This document shows positions 1 to 9,010 of a DNA stretch of 64,000 bases, piece after piece; within the stretch, counting starts at the first letter, position 1; each line of letters opens with the position of its first letter. The stretch is from Chitinophagaceae bacterium (GTDB lineage: Bacteria; Bacteroidota; Bacteroidia; Chitinophagales; Chitinophagaceae). The position numbers were made by a program, and so were the translations under genes. The notes under the pieces were generated by a model. The model saw only the letters and a list, made by a program, of their open reading frames with translations, had not been told where the DNA came from and did not search any database. The stretch is from positions 434,001 to 498,000 of the forward strand of contig JADKKJ010000001.1 of assembly GCA_016720565.1 (NCBI GenBank), read 5' to 3'.

Positions 1-2
1 GT

Positions 3-1163
3 ATTGTGACTCCTCAAATTACCTATACAGATATGTATGCGCTGGATGCAAATACCGTGTTCCTGGTAGGTAATGGATTCCCACGTAAAGTAGTGTTCCG
101 CACTACAGATGGTGGCAATACCTGGACCGATATTACCGGTAATATTCTTGCCATCATGCCGGTGAGCAACCTGAACTCAATAGTATTCCACGATATAAAC
201 AATGGCTATGTGGGCGCAAATGGTGCGATCCTTGTGACCAATGATGGTGGTATCAACTGGAGACTGGATGTAGAGCCAAGCAGTACCAATAACGTGAGTA
301 TCGCATTTTCTCCCAAAAGAGTTCCAGCTGGAACACCTTTTGTAAATCGCAGGTTATTTGCCGTCGGAGTTTTTGCTAACCATATCCTGGAATATGGAGA
401 TACTACTAAGTTGAATGTTTCTTCTGCTGAAGCGCTGGTCGCTTCCTGTACCAATGTTAACAATGGATCTATCACGGTCACTGCAACCGGTGGTATCGCT
501 CCATATACCTACCGGTTAAATGGCGGAACGCCGCAGGTTTCAAATGTATTTAACAACGTTGCACCAGGAGTGAATACTATAACCATCAACGATTTTGCCT
601 GTGGTGTGTACACTAAGAGCATTAACGTTCCTTCAAGACCTGCCCCAAGGATATCTGCGGGTCCTGACCGCGTGATCATTGATGGCGATGCCATTACGCT
701 TAATGGTGGCAATATCAGCGGCACCCCTGCTACTATTTCATGGACACCTACTTCAGGAATAATCTCTGGTGGAAACAGTTTCGCTCCGGTAGTGAAACCG
801 CAGGTGACCACCACCTTCGCCATTAATGTTACGGATGTGAATGGTTGCACGGGTACAGATAATGCATTGGTAACTGTTATTCCTTATTGCATTAAAGTGT
901 GGAATGCATTCACACCGAATGGAGATGGCATTAATGATAAATGGCTGGTAACAAATGGCGCTCCTTGTTATGAGAATATTGAGGTAGCTGTTTATAACCG
1001 CTATGGTTCTGAAGTTTACCATAATGCCCATTACAACAATGACTGGGATGGAACCTATAAGGGTAGTCCTGTACCGGATGGCACTTATTACTATATAGTG
1101 AAAGTGCGATTGATCAACGGCCAGATCCCTGTATTAAAAGGTGACGTTACCATTTTGAGATAA
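3..1163 (+). CDS. T9SS type B (gliding-motility-associated C-terminal) surface protein, 3' part
   Basis: The reading frame is open to the left edge of the window, so the 5' end of the gene is missing. The visible ~385 residues begin with two Asp-box-like motifs (TTDGGNTW and TNDGGINW), typical of BNR/YCF48-type beta-propellers. A SprB-like repeat (CTNVNNGSITVTATGG) and a PKD/Ig-like segment follow. From about residue 296 there is a CHU_C/type B sorting domain with the hallmark FTPNGDGIND, then NRYGSEVY and PDGTYYY. Proteins with this tail are secreted by the type IX system and stay on the cell surface. The next gene, 20 bases downstream, is a PorP/SprF homologue, the usual partner of type B cargo. 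The true size and N-terminal domains cannot be judged from here. Confidence 0.9.
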   Translation: MVTPQITYTDMYALDANTVFLVGNGFPRKVVFRTTDGGNTWTDITGNILAIMPVSNLNSIVFHDINNGYVGANGAILVTNDGGINWRLDVEPSSTNNVSIAFSPKRVPAGTPFVNRRLFAVGVFANHILEYGDTTKLNVSSAEALVASCTNVNNGSITVTATGGIAPYTYRLNGGTPQVSNVFNNVAPGVNTITINDFACGVYTKSINVPSRPAPRISAGPDRVIIDGDAITLNGGNISGTPATISWTPTSGIISGGNSFAPVVKPQVTTTFAINVTDVNGCTGTDNALVTVIPYCIKVWNAFTPNGDGINDKWLVTNGAPCYENIEVAVYNRYGSEVYHNAHYNNDWDGTYKGSPVPDGTYYYIVKVRLINGQIPVLKGDVTILR

Positions 1164-1183
1164 AATTTTAAAAGAGAATCATT

Positions 1184-2080
1184 ATGAAAAAATATTTTTT
1201 GATCGCGTCACTTTTCATCGGAGCTATCAGCGGCCGGTCACAGCAATTACAAACCTCTTCTTTCTATGATGTGCAGTCGGTGCTGGATAATCCATCCATG
1301 GCCGGTATGACCAGTAAAGGAATGATCGGGGGTATTTATCGCACCCAGTGGAACGGTTTCAGCGGAGCGCCCAAAACAGCTACTGTTTACGGCTCTTTTG
1401 AACTTCCTTCACTTAAAATTGGATTGGGCGGTTACGCATACAGTGATAAAACAGGACCAACTTCCCGTACAGGCCTTGCGCTTTCTTTTGCCAAGCATAT
1501 CGCTGTGGGTAATGGGGGCAGGTTTTCCTTAGGCCTGGAGGCCAGGGGACTGCAGTATTCCATTGATATGGCCAAACTGCAAAATACATTGGGTAATGAC
1601 CCGGTATTGGGAGCAGGCGATAATAAATTCAAATTCGATGCAGGCTTTGGTATTTCTTATGTAGGTAAGAAATTACAATTAGGCGCTTCCGTAAATCAGC
1701 TGGTACAATCCAAACTTGATTTTTATACGGGGAACCTGAGCCGCTCTGAAGAGGGCCGCTTATATCGACATTATTTTTTCCATGGTGCCTATAAACTGAC
1801 CCTGGATCCTAACACCGTATTGACGCCAAACCTGATGTTTATTTACCTGCCAAATGCACCCCTGGAAGTGCAGGGTGGTGTAAGAATGGATTATAAGGAA
1901 CTGGTATGGTTCGGGTTTTCCGCCCGTTATCGCCAGAGCCTGATGTTCTCGGCAGGTTTCAATCTCACTAAGAAACTGGGGATTGGTTATTCTTTCGACC
2001 TGTACCAGACGCCGGTTTCTACGTTTGACGACCGCATCAATTCGCATGAAATGACCCTTCGTTACAACATTTCCAAATAA
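1184..2080 (+). CDS. PorP/SprF family type IX secretion system membrane protein
   Basis: 298 residues with an N-terminal signal peptide (about 1-20, ending SGRSQ). The family signature follows: QTSSFYDVQSVLDNPSMAGM near the N-terminus, then alternating amphipathic strands of an outer-membrane beta-barrel. PorP/SprF proteins are 14-strand barrel proteins that support secretion or anchoring of specific T9SS cargo. The ATG at 1184 lies 20 bases after the stop of the type B cargo gene, so the two are almost certainly co-transcribed and act as a cargo/partner pair. Family members are multicopy in Bacteroidota, so this is a cargo-specific paralogue and not necessarily the core PorP. Confidence 0.9.
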   Translation: MKKYFLIASLFIGAISGRSQQLQTSSFYDVQSVLDNPSMAGMTSKGMIGGIYRTQWNGFSGAPKTATVYGSFELPSLKIGLGGYAYSDKTGPTSRTGLALSFAKHIAVGNGGRFSLGLEARGLQYSIDMAKLQNTLGNDPVLGAGDNKFKFDAGFGISYVGKKLQLGASVNQLVQSKLDFYTGNLSRSEEGRLYRHYFFHGAYKLTLDPNTVLTPNLMFIYLPNAPLEVQGGVRMDYKELVWFGFSARYRQSLMFSAGFNLTKKLGIGYSFDLYQTPVSTFDDRINSHEMTLRYNISK

Positions 2081-2160
2081 GGATTGTTATAACCAGGTTG
2101 ACATAGTTTATGGTTAAGGTTTATGAACCCGATGGGTTCGCAGTTGGTATTTAAGGTTTA

Positions 2161-2185
2161 CAGCCACCTACGGGTGGCTGTTTTT
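2161..2185 (+). terminator. Rho-independent terminator after the PorP/SprF gene
   Basis: Perfect 8-bp stem CAGCCACC / GGTGGCTG with a TACG loop, followed by TTTTT. It ends at the 3' end of the convergent acyltransferase gene. A smaller hairpin (GAACCC-GAT-GGGTTC) lies about 25 bases upstream. Confidence 0.8.
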
Positions 2186-3152
2186 ATTTGTCGAGTTGCG
2201 GCTTCAACTGAACCGCGCACCAGGCGCAGAAGGGAAGGATCAGCAGGAGGGAGAATGCATAGTAATTGTGCAGCAAAAGAAAGGATATTGTGGTTATTGT
2301 GACCAGAAATAAAGGATAAACAAAAAGTAAAAGGCTGACCAGTACTGAGTCGTGATGGTCGGTATTAATAGCTGTTTTTTTTATGGTGAATGCCTTTAGC
2401 CAGAAATAAATGGGGGCATGCAGGATGAATCCCAGCAATGCCGGAAGGGCAAGCAGGACCTTTTTCATAGAAGAAGGAGGTAGTTCCAGTTTTTCCTGTT
2501 GCGCTTTTTTATCGTTCAGGGGAATTTCATAAACTGTTTTCCGGAGTTGCGCTTCCAGTAATTGATTGAACTGCGCATGCTTTATGCCCTCAGATGCTGA
2601 TGCATCTATCTGGTCATGATCGATAGGCTCCCCGAAATAAATGAACAGGTTCTTACCAAACCTTGTGAATGAACTGTAATTGATCGAAACAGGTATTACC
2701 CGAAGGGGGATGCCCTCCTCCCAGGCTTTAAGGGCCAGGCGGGCTGTTCCTTTTTTCAGGGGTCGGAGATGCCATTCGTTGATACATTGCCCTTCACTAT
2801 ATATGGTAATTATTCCATTCTTTTTAAATATCTCCAGGCAGGACTCAAATGTTTTATAATTCTCCGAAAGATTTTCCACTCCTTCCCTGGTTCTGTAAAC
2901 CGGCAGCATTTTAAAAGCCTTTAAAAGTTTGATGTAAAAAGGTTTCTTAAAAACGTCACCCCTTGCCAGCGACCAGACCGGTTCCTGGAAAATAGTATTG
3001 ATGATGATAGAATCCAGGAATGAGTTGGGATGGTTAGCAGCCAGCAATAAGGGCCCCTTTTCCTTTAATTTTTCAGGATCGTCTATCACCAGTTTACGGC
3101 AGAAAAGGGGCAGGGCCAGCCGGGCCAGTAATTTGGTGAAGGAGTAAAGCAA
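2184..3152 (-). CDS. Lysophospholipid acyltransferase family protein (PlsC/GPAT-like)
   Basis: Membrane glycerolipid acyltransferase. The catalytic block reads AANHPNSFLD, with His and Asp separated by five residues as in the NHPN-type GPAT-like subfamily. It is followed by an acceptor-site motif in IYSEGQC. The C-terminal third has three or four hydrophobic segments. An ATG-initiated frame extends to 3242, but its first 30 residues are unlike the family. The protein that homologues resemble begins at LLYSFTKLLARLALPLF, so I place the start at a TTG at 3152 (322 residues). Initiation at 3242 remains possible. It is divergent from rpsA and sits alone. It probably makes phosphatidic acid or an ornithine/sulfonolipid-type acyl product; the substrate cannot be read from sequence. 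Confidence 0.8.
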   Translation of the reverse strand: MLYSFTKLLARLALPLFCRKLVIDDPEKLKEKGPLLLAANHPNSFLDSIIINTIFQEPVWSLARGDVFKKPFYIKLLKAFKMLPVYRTREGVENLSENYKTFESCLEIFKKNGIITIYSEGQCINEWHLRPLKKGTARLALKAWEEGIPLRVIPVSINYSSFTRFGKNLFIYFGEPIDHDQIDASASEGIKHAQFNQLLEAQLRKTVYEIPLNDKKAQQEKLELPPSSMKKVLLALPALLGFILHAPIYFWLKAFTIKKTAINTDHHDSVLVSLLLFVYPLFLVTITTISFLLLHNYYAFSLLLILPFCAWCAVQLKPQLDK

Positions 3153-3282
3153 ATGCCTGTTTTGGGTGAAATTAGTAAAATTTATAGTTTGGCCTTGCAA
3201 TTCAATGCAAATCAGCCAATTAAAATTAATGTATGCTGGCAAATTCTCTCGCAGGATCGGCGGTCTTCTGCAGGTTAATTCT

Positions 3283-3290
3283 TATCTTTG
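3283..3290 (+). promoter_or_regulatory. -7 promoter element (TATCTTTG) of rpsA
   Basis: Exact match to the Bacteroidota TAnnTTTG -7 consensus, ending 36 bases before the rpsA ATG. I do not see a clear -33 element. Confidence 0.65.
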
Positions 3291-3326
3291 CTCCCCCGAA
3301 ATAAAACCCTTCGGGAATAATAAAAT

Positions 3327-5216
3327 ATGATTCTTAAACAATTAAACGCTGATGCACAGGAGACTGCCGGGGGCGAGAGCGCCGAAGCAGCTACAGCGAC
3401 AATAACTGCACCTGTGGCCGTGAGCACTGCTCATGATGATTTTGACTGGAGCGTTGACAAAAGAAATGTGATCGCTTACAGCAAAGAAGAGAAAGAAAAA
3501 TACCATGATGTTTATGACAACACGTTCATTCAGCTGAATGATGGTGAATTGATCAAAGGAACTGTGGTAGGCCTTACCAAGACCGACGTAGTACTGAACA
3601 TTGGATTCAAGAGTGATGGTCTCATCTCTCTGAATGAATTCCGTGACCTGCCAGGTATGAGTATTGGTGACCTTGTGGAAGTGATGATCGTGGAGAAAGA
3701 AGACAGGGAAGGACATCTGAACCTCAGCCGCAAACAGGCCCGTATCACACGCGCCTGGGAAAAGATCGTAGAAGTGCATAAGACCGGTGAGGTTATCACA
3801 GGTACCGTTACTTCCAAGACCAAAGGTGGATTGATCGTTGATGTATTCGGAATGGAAACATTCTTGCCAGGTTCACAGATCGATGTGAAGCCGGTGACCG
3901 ATTACGATCAGTTCGTAGGAAAAACAATGGAATTCAAAGTGGTTAAGATCAACGAGACCATTAAGAATGCTGTTGTTTCTCACAAGGCGCTTATCGAAAG
4001 CGATATCGAAGCGCAGCGCGCAGAGATCATGAGCAAACTGGAGAAAGGCCAGGTGCTCGAAGGAACTGTGAAGAATATCACCGATTTCGGTGCCTTCATG
4101 GACCTGGGTGGTTTGGATGGCTTGCTGTACATCACCGATATCAGCTGGGGCCGTATCTCTCATCCTTCCGAAGTGCTTAAACTTGATCAGAAGATCAATG
4201 TGGTGGTACTCGATTTCGATGATGAGAAAAAACGTATCAGCCTTGGCCTGAAGCAACTGACCCCGCATCCTTGGGATGTACTGGCGGAAGGTATCGCTGA
4301 AGGAAATATCGTGAAGGGTAGAGTAGTGAACATCGAAGATTATGGCGCGTTCCTGGAAATTCAGCCTGGTGTTGAAGGACTGGTACACGTTTCTGAGATC
4401 ACATGGGCCAACACCCCAATCAATGCAAAAGAATTCTTCAAACTCGGCGACGAGCATGAGGCGAAAGTAGTGACCCTGGATAAAGGCAATCGTAAGATGA
4501 GCCTTTCCATTAAACAACTTTCTCCTGATCCATGGAATGATATCGAAACAAAATTCGCAGAAGGCAGCCGCCATACCGGCCTGGTGAAGAATATCACCAA
4601 CTATGGTGTGTTCGTTGAACTGGCTCCTGGCATCGGTGGTATGATCCATATCAGCGACCTGAGCTGGCTGAAGCGCTTTAACCATCCTGGTGAATACACC
4701 AAGGTAGGTGCGAACATTGATATCGTGATCCTTGGTATTGATAAAGAAAACCGCAAACTCCAGCTCGGACATAAGCAACTGGAAGAAGATCCCTGGAATA
4801 CCCTGCAGGACACGTTCGCTGTAGGTAGTCTTCATGAGGGAACCGTGATCCGCCGTGATGATAAAGGCGCGATCGTTCAATTGCCTTATGGCCTGGAAGG
4901 CTTTGCTCCTAACCGTCACCTGAATAAGGAAGATGGCAAGAGCATTGGTGCTGACGAAACCGCACAATTCATGGTGATCGAATTCGATCGCAATGAAAAG
5001 CGTATCGTTGTATCACACTCCCGCCTTTGGGAACAAGCCAAGACCGATGAGGTAGAGGCTCAGAAGAAAGAGGCAAGAGTGGATGCTGAAAGCACACGCA
5101 AAGCCGTAAAGAATGTTCAGAGCAAGGTAGAGAAAGCCACCCTGGGTGATCTGGGTGTGCTGGCTGACCTGAAGAAGAAACTGGACAGTGGTGAAGCAGA
5201 AGGGAAAAGTGAATAA
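3327..5216 (+). CDS. rpsA: 30S ribosomal protein S1
   Basis: 629 residues with six S1 (OB-fold) repeats at roughly 71-140, 152-220, 240-310, 327-397, 413-483 and 500-565. Repeats 3-5 are the most regular (KNITDFGAFMDLGG, NIEDYGAFLEI, KNITNYGVFVEL). S1 binds mRNA and helps 30S subunits initiate. In Bacteroidota, which rarely use Shine-Dalgarno pairing, it is thought to be especially important for start selection. The tail after repeat 6 is charged (KKEARVDAESTRKAVKN). The gene has an exact TAnnTTTG promoter box, a strong terminator, and codon use typical of high expression. The last sense codons and stop lie inside an 8-base tandem repeat (see 5208-5239). Confidence 0.97.
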   Translation: MILKQLNADAQETAGGESAEAATATITAPVAVSTAHDDFDWSVDKRNVIAYSKEEKEKYHDVYDNTFIQLNDGELIKGTVVGLTKTDVVLNIGFKSDGLISLNEFRDLPGMSIGDLVEVMIVEKEDREGHLNLSRKQARITRAWEKIVEVHKTGEVITGTVTSKTKGGLIVDVFGMETFLPGSQIDVKPVTDYDQFVGKTMEFKVVKINETIKNAVVSHKALIESDIEAQRAEIMSKLEKGQVLEGTVKNITDFGAFMDLGGLDGLLYITDISWGRISHPSEVLKLDQKINVVVLDFDDEKKRISLGLKQLTPHPWDVLAEGIAEGNIVKGRVVNIEDYGAFLEIQPGVEGLVHVSEITWANTPINAKEFFKLGDEHEAKVVTLDKGNRKMSLSIKQLSPDPWNDIETKFAEGSRHTGLVKNITNYGVFVELAPGIGGMIHISDLSWLKRFNHPGEYTKVGANIDIVILGIDKENRKLQLGHKQLEEDPWNTLQDTFAVGSLHEGTVIRRDDKGAIVQLPYGLEGFAPNRHLNKEDGKSIGADETAQFMVIEFDRNEKRIVVSHSRLWEQAKTDEVEAQKKEARVDAESTRKAVKNVQSKVEKATLGDLGVLADLKKKLDSGEAEGKSE

Positions 5217-5239
5217 GTGAATAGGTGAATAAGTGAATG
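5208..5239 (+). repeat. Octamer tandem array overlapping the rpsA stop codon
   Basis: Four consecutive 8-base units: AGTGAATA, AGTGAATA, GGTGAATA, AGTGAATG. The array starts inside the last rpsA codons and contains the TAA stop (5214-5216). Because 8 is not a multiple of 3, the array places stops in every frame. Confidence 0.85.
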
Positions 5240-5244
5240 AATAC

Positions 5245-5273
5245 AAGGCCTCCGGAAACGGAGGCCTTTTTTA
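5245..5273 (+). terminator. Rho-independent terminator of rpsA
   Basis: Perfect 10-bp stem AAGGCCTCCG / CGGAGGCCTT with a GAAA tetraloop, followed by a T-run. Confidence 0.92.
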
Positions 5274-5312
5274 TGCCCGGCAAAATTGTAACTTACTGAT
5301 AGAAACAAAAAA

Positions 5313-6206
5313 ATGAGTATGAAAGAGGTAAAAAAAGAGGAATTACAGCAGGAGGTGTTCGATCTCTATGATGATTATGCGCATAACCGGATCGACAGGC
5401 GTTTATTCATGCAGCGATTATCGGTTTACGCTGTTGGTGGCCTTACCGTTGCCAGCCTGATGGGTTTCCTGATGCCGGATTACAATAATGCCATACAGGT
5501 TAAAACGGATGATCCCCGGATCATTTCAGAGTATATCAATTATCCTTCGCCCAAAGGTGGCGGAATTATTAAGGCATTGCTATGCATGCCAGCAGATATG
5601 AAAACCAAGCCTGGTGGTGTATTGGTAGTTCATGAGAACCGGGGATTGAATCCGCATATAGAAGATGTGGCAAGAAGAGTTGCGCTGGCCGGATTTATTT
5701 CGCTGGCTCCCGATGCACTGACTCCATTGGGAGGTTATCCCGGCACAGATGACCAGGGAAGGGAACTACAGAGTAAGCGGGATAAGAATGAAATGCTGGA
5801 AGATTTTATTGCCGGTTATGAATACCTGCATGCGCTGAATAGCAGCAATGGAAAAACAGGTGTGGTTGGATTTTGTTATGGAGGAGGAGTTGCCAATTCC
5901 ATGGCGGTTCGTATTCCAGGACTGTCTGCAGCAGTGCCTTTTTATGGAGGACAGCCAAAGGCAGAAGAAGTGCCCCAGATCAACGCTCCCTTATTATTGC
6001 ATTATGCGGGATTAGATACCCGGGTAAATGAAGGCTGGCCGGCATATGAAGCGGCACTGAAGGCGAATGGGAAAGAATACACGGCTTATATCTATCCGGG
6101 GGTGAATCATGGTTTTCATAATGACACAACTCCCCGGTACGATAAGGCAGCCGCTGAGCTGGCCTGGCAACGTACGGTTGATTTCTTCCGGGATAAATTG
6201 AAATAA
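5313..6206 (+). CDS. Dienelactone hydrolase family protein
   Basis: 297-residue alpha/beta hydrolase. The DLH triad is visible: Cys188 in GFCYGGG, Asp235 in GLDTRVN and His266 in GVNHGFH. Cys as nucleophile is the family hallmark. The N-terminus is unusual. About 27 hydrophilic residues precede DRRLFMQRLSVYAVGG, a Tat-like RRxF motif followed by a hydrophobic stretch to about residue 52. The enzyme is therefore probably exported or membrane-anchored; classical cytoplasmic dienelactone hydrolases lack this. The substrate is unknown, and similar proteins are annotated as carboxymethylenebutenolidases. It lies 40 bases after the rpsA terminator and is probably transcribed independently. Confidence 0.88.
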   Translation: MSMKEVKKEELQQEVFDLYDDYAHNRIDRRLFMQRLSVYAVGGLTVASLMGFLMPDYNNAIQVKTDDPRIISEYINYPSPKGGGIIKALLCMPADMKTKPGGVLVVHENRGLNPHIEDVARRVALAGFISLAPDALTPLGGYPGTDDQGRELQSKRDKNEMLEDFIAGYEYLHALNSSNGKTGVVGFCYGGGVANSMAVRIPGLSAAVPFYGGQPKAEEVPQINAPLLLHYAGLDTRVNEGWPAYEAALKANGKEYTAYIYPGVNHGFHNDTTPRYDKAAAELAWQRTVDFFRDKLK

Positions 6207-6240
6207 TTGGATAAGATAATAAAGCTTTCATTCTTTGATC

Positions 6241-7674
6241 ATGAGAACTAAGTTCGTCATTCTGATCGCCTGCATGAATTGTTGCTTTTCTGTTTTCAGT
6301 CAGAGTAAAGCAAATAAACTCGCCACCATCATGCGGGCTTATCATGATTATAATATGTTTGACGGGGCAGTGCTGGTTGCTGAAAATGGCAAAATAATTT
6401 ATAAGCGTGCATTTGGTTTGGCAAACAGGGAATGGAATATTCCCAACAGGACCGATACGAAATTCATGATAGGCTCTGTTTCAAAACCCCTGACCGCTGT
6501 ACTGGCATTGATACAGGTTCAGAAAGGACTGCTTAGCCTTGACAAGACCATTTCCGATTATTTGCCGGTATTTAAAAATAAACCGGCTGCCAATGTTACT
6601 ATCAGGCAATTGTTATCGCATACTTCAGGCATTCCTAATTATGATATCATGAGGGATTTTTTCCCGAAGGTTAGTCGCCAGTATTACAGCAGGGAAGATT
6701 ACCTTAAAGTGTTCATGGATTCTGCGCTTGCTTTTTCACCTGGTTCCGGTTATGCGTATAGCAGCTGGGGTTATTTTACGCTGGGTTATATCTTGGAGAC
6801 TGTTACCCATAAAACATATGCCCGGTTAATGGCGGATGATATTTTTAAAAAGATCGGGATGAATAATTCAGGATCGTATTACCATACCCAGGTGGTAGCC
6901 GGCAGGGCCAGCGGCTATGATTATAGTTTTGGCGGGTATAATTCAGCCGATTTCCGGGATCAGTCGAACACCATGGGTACAGGTGATATCTATTCAACTG
7001 TTGAGGATCTGTTTAAATTTCACATGGCCTTATCCGACAACAGCCTGCTTAATAAAGAACTGCGCGATCTTATGTTCAGTCCCGGCATTGCCCCGGCGAA
7101 TTATGGATTTGGCTGGTTCAATAAGCAATTCAACTATTCAGCTACCGATAGCGTGGCCTCTAATTTTCATTTGGGTATGACTGAAGGTTTCATCTCTTTC
7201 ATCAGGCGTATTCCCTCCACTAAAACGATGGTAGTGATACTTTGTAACAGTTCGCCCACAGATTTTTTCAGTATCACCAATAATTTGCTGAAGGCAGTTC
7301 ATGGCCAGCAGGTGGTATTGAAAGAACCTGTCCATAAAAAAATGGAAGGGTATATTGAAAAACTGGGCATGCGAAAAGCAATTGACGAGTACCGGAAAAT
7401 GAAATTGGATACCGCCCATTTTTATATTGACTGGATCTCTATGGATTTTCTGGCCAGGCAATTGCTGGATCTGAAAAGGTACCAGGAAGCTGAAATGCTG
7501 GCGGAAAACAATGTGGTAGAATTTGCTGACAAGGACCTGGTATGGGTAACCATGGGTAATATATGCCTGGCATTGAACAATAAATCGGAGGCCATACGGG
7601 CCTACAAAAAAGCACTCGCTATTAGTCCCGGATATGAAGAAGCAAAGAATCGCCTGAAGGAATTGGAAAATTAA
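6241..7674 (+). CDS. Serine hydrolase (beta-lactamase/PBP class C fold) with C-terminal TPRs
   Basis: 477 residues from ATG 6241; a TTG two codons earlier is also in frame. The signal peptide is about 1-21 (CCFSVFSQ). The SxxK motif is SVSK at 79-82, the Tyr motif is Y173-S-S (usually YxN), and the third motif is HLG at 310-312. These place it in the beta-lactamase/D-aminopeptidase/esterase superfamily (PF00144). The last ~100 residues form one or two TPR-like helical pairs (NICLALNNKSEAIRAYKKALAISPGYEEA), a common fusion in Bacteroidota. It is likely periplasmic or lipid-facing and may act on peptides, esters or lactams. The substrate cannot be assigned. It ends 8 bases before the convergent antiporter gene. 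Confidence 0.88.
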   Translation: MRTKFVILIACMNCCFSVFSQSKANKLATIMRAYHDYNMFDGAVLVAENGKIIYKRAFGLANREWNIPNRTDTKFMIGSVSKPLTAVLALIQVQKGLLSLDKTISDYLPVFKNKPAANVTIRQLLSHTSGIPNYDIMRDFFPKVSRQYYSREDYLKVFMDSALAFSPGSGYAYSSWGYFTLGYILETVTHKTYARLMADDIFKKIGMNNSGSYYHTQVVAGRASGYDYSFGGYNSADFRDQSNTMGTGDIYSTVEDLFKFHMALSDNSLLNKELRDLMFSPGIAPANYGFGWFNKQFNYSATDSVASNFHLGMTEGFISFIRRIPSTKTMVVILCNSSPTDFFSITNNLLKAVHGQQVVLKEPVHKKMEGYIEKLGMRKAIDEYRKMKLDTAHFYIDWISMDFLARQLLDLKRYQEAEMLAENNVVEFADKDLVWVTMGNICLALNNKSEAIRAYKKALAISPGYEEAKNRLKELEN

Positions 7675-7682
7675 CTGGTAAT

Positions 7683-8867
7683 TCAGACTTCACTTATTGA
7701 CGCTGCATTTTTTTTATTAGTCATTAATCCAAGCATCATTACCAGGGCTGTTAAAACAATTACCTGAAGTATCAGGGAACGGTTAACCAGTGGAATACGT
7801 ACAGAAGGATCGATAGAAAGGAACAGCAGGATAGTGATCAGCCCCCGGGGGGCAATGAATAACAACGGGGAAAATGGAAGTTTCAACAATCTTAATTGAA
7901 TAGCCCTTAGGAAAAATATAGCCATAACAACTCCGACCGACCATAAAAAAGAGTCCGGGTTCAGTATTTCATTAGTATTGATCAGGAAGCCGAACAAAAG
8001 AAAGAAAAGTGCCCTTATCAGGAAAGCTCCTTCAATAGTCAGCTCCTTGAATTTTTTAACCTCTTCATTTAATTCAGCGGGCCTCAGTTTTTGTATCCAT
8101 TTCAGATTTTTTAATTCATCGAGGTTCCCCATAAACAGCCCTAAGAGCAGTATGAACAATAAGGCCGGGAGGTGATAAACTTTTGCAATGGTGTAAATTA
8201 ATATCACCAGGAGGATAATAGGTGCGAACTTGATATGATGGTCGATTCGATGCAGCATAAAGCCCAGCAAAAGGGTTGCCACAAAGGAGATCAGGATCAT
8301 GAGCAGTAGTTGCAGGATAAAATTGCCCAGAGAGTGAAACCCCAGGTTTTCATTAAGCGCTACAAAATTGAAGAATAAAACACCTGCGATATCTGAAAGA
8401 CTGCTTTCATATGTTACGAATTCCCGGTTGTATTGGTTTAGGGCTTTCACGCTGGGGATGGCTATACTGCTGCTGATCACACAAAGCGGGATCACATTCG
8501 TCAAATGATCCTTAAATGAAGCCGGAGAAAAATAGTGGAAGACCCATGCCATCAAAAAAGCAAGGGCGAAAAGAGGAAGGAAAGAGGCGAGCAAGGATTT
8601 GCGGATAAGTGTGGTCTTGCTCTTGTTAAATTCAAGTTCCAGCGAGCCTTCCAGAACAATCAGGATAAGTCCTACTGTTCCAAATATCGGTAAAAGCGGT
8701 TGCAGATCGGGAATGCTTAAATGGAACCATTCGGTTAGTCTTCTCACGGCCCAGCCTGTTGCCAGTAAAAGGATGACCGAAGGGATCCTGGTTTTAGCTG
8801 AACTAAGGTCAAATAAATAGGCAATCAATAATAATCCGGTTATGGCTATAATTATCCCGCTTGTCAT
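7683..8867 (-). CDS. Cation:proton antiporter (CPA family)
   Basis: 394 residues, almost entirely hydrophobic with about 11-12 predicted membrane segments, resembling the Na+/H+ exchanger domain of NhaP/KefB-type CPA transporters. There is no cytoplasmic TrkA-N/RCK domain, so it is a bare membrane module. Features include an unwound-helix-type segment (CVISSSIAIPSVKAL) and SLSDIAGVLFFNF, where the acidic residue matches the ion-binding Asp region. The ATG at 8867 has an AGGAG Shine-Dalgarno-like sequence three bases upstream, unusual for this phylum. The ion (Na+ or K+) is not determinable. Confidence 0.85.
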   Translation of the reverse strand: MTSGIIIAITGLLLIAYLFDLSSAKTRIPSVILLLATGWAVRRLTEWFHLSIPDLQPLLPIFGTVGLILIVLEGSLELEFNKSKTTLIRKSLLASFLPLFALAFLMAWVFHYFSPASFKDHLTNVIPLCVISSSIAIPSVKALNQYNREFVTYESSLSDIAGVLFFNFVALNENLGFHSLGNFILQLLLMILISFVATLLLGFMLHRIDHHIKFAPIILLVILIYTIAKVYHLPALLFILLLGLFMGNLDELKNLKWIQKLRPAELNEEVKKFKELTIEGAFLIRALFFLLFGFLINTNEILNPDSFLWSVGVVMAIFFLRAIQLRLLKLPFSPLLFIAPRGLITILLFLSIDPSVRIPLVNRSLILQVIVLTALVMMLGLMTNKKNAASISEV

Positions 8868-9010
8868 GCTCCTAAATTAATACATTTCAATACTGGGTCA
8901 ATGTATTATTGGTTATTGCAATAAGTTTTAATAAGACTGAATCCTTTCCCGTAAATTGAAAGAATGTTTGAAGGCCCGGATTATTCCCGGTCGTTATATA
9001 AACCAACCTC

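Noticed and set aside
3873..4967. A 364-codon open frame antisense to rpsA.
   Set aside because: It is a mirror of the strongly biased rpsA coding sequence; the translation has no recognisable domain and rpsA is certain.
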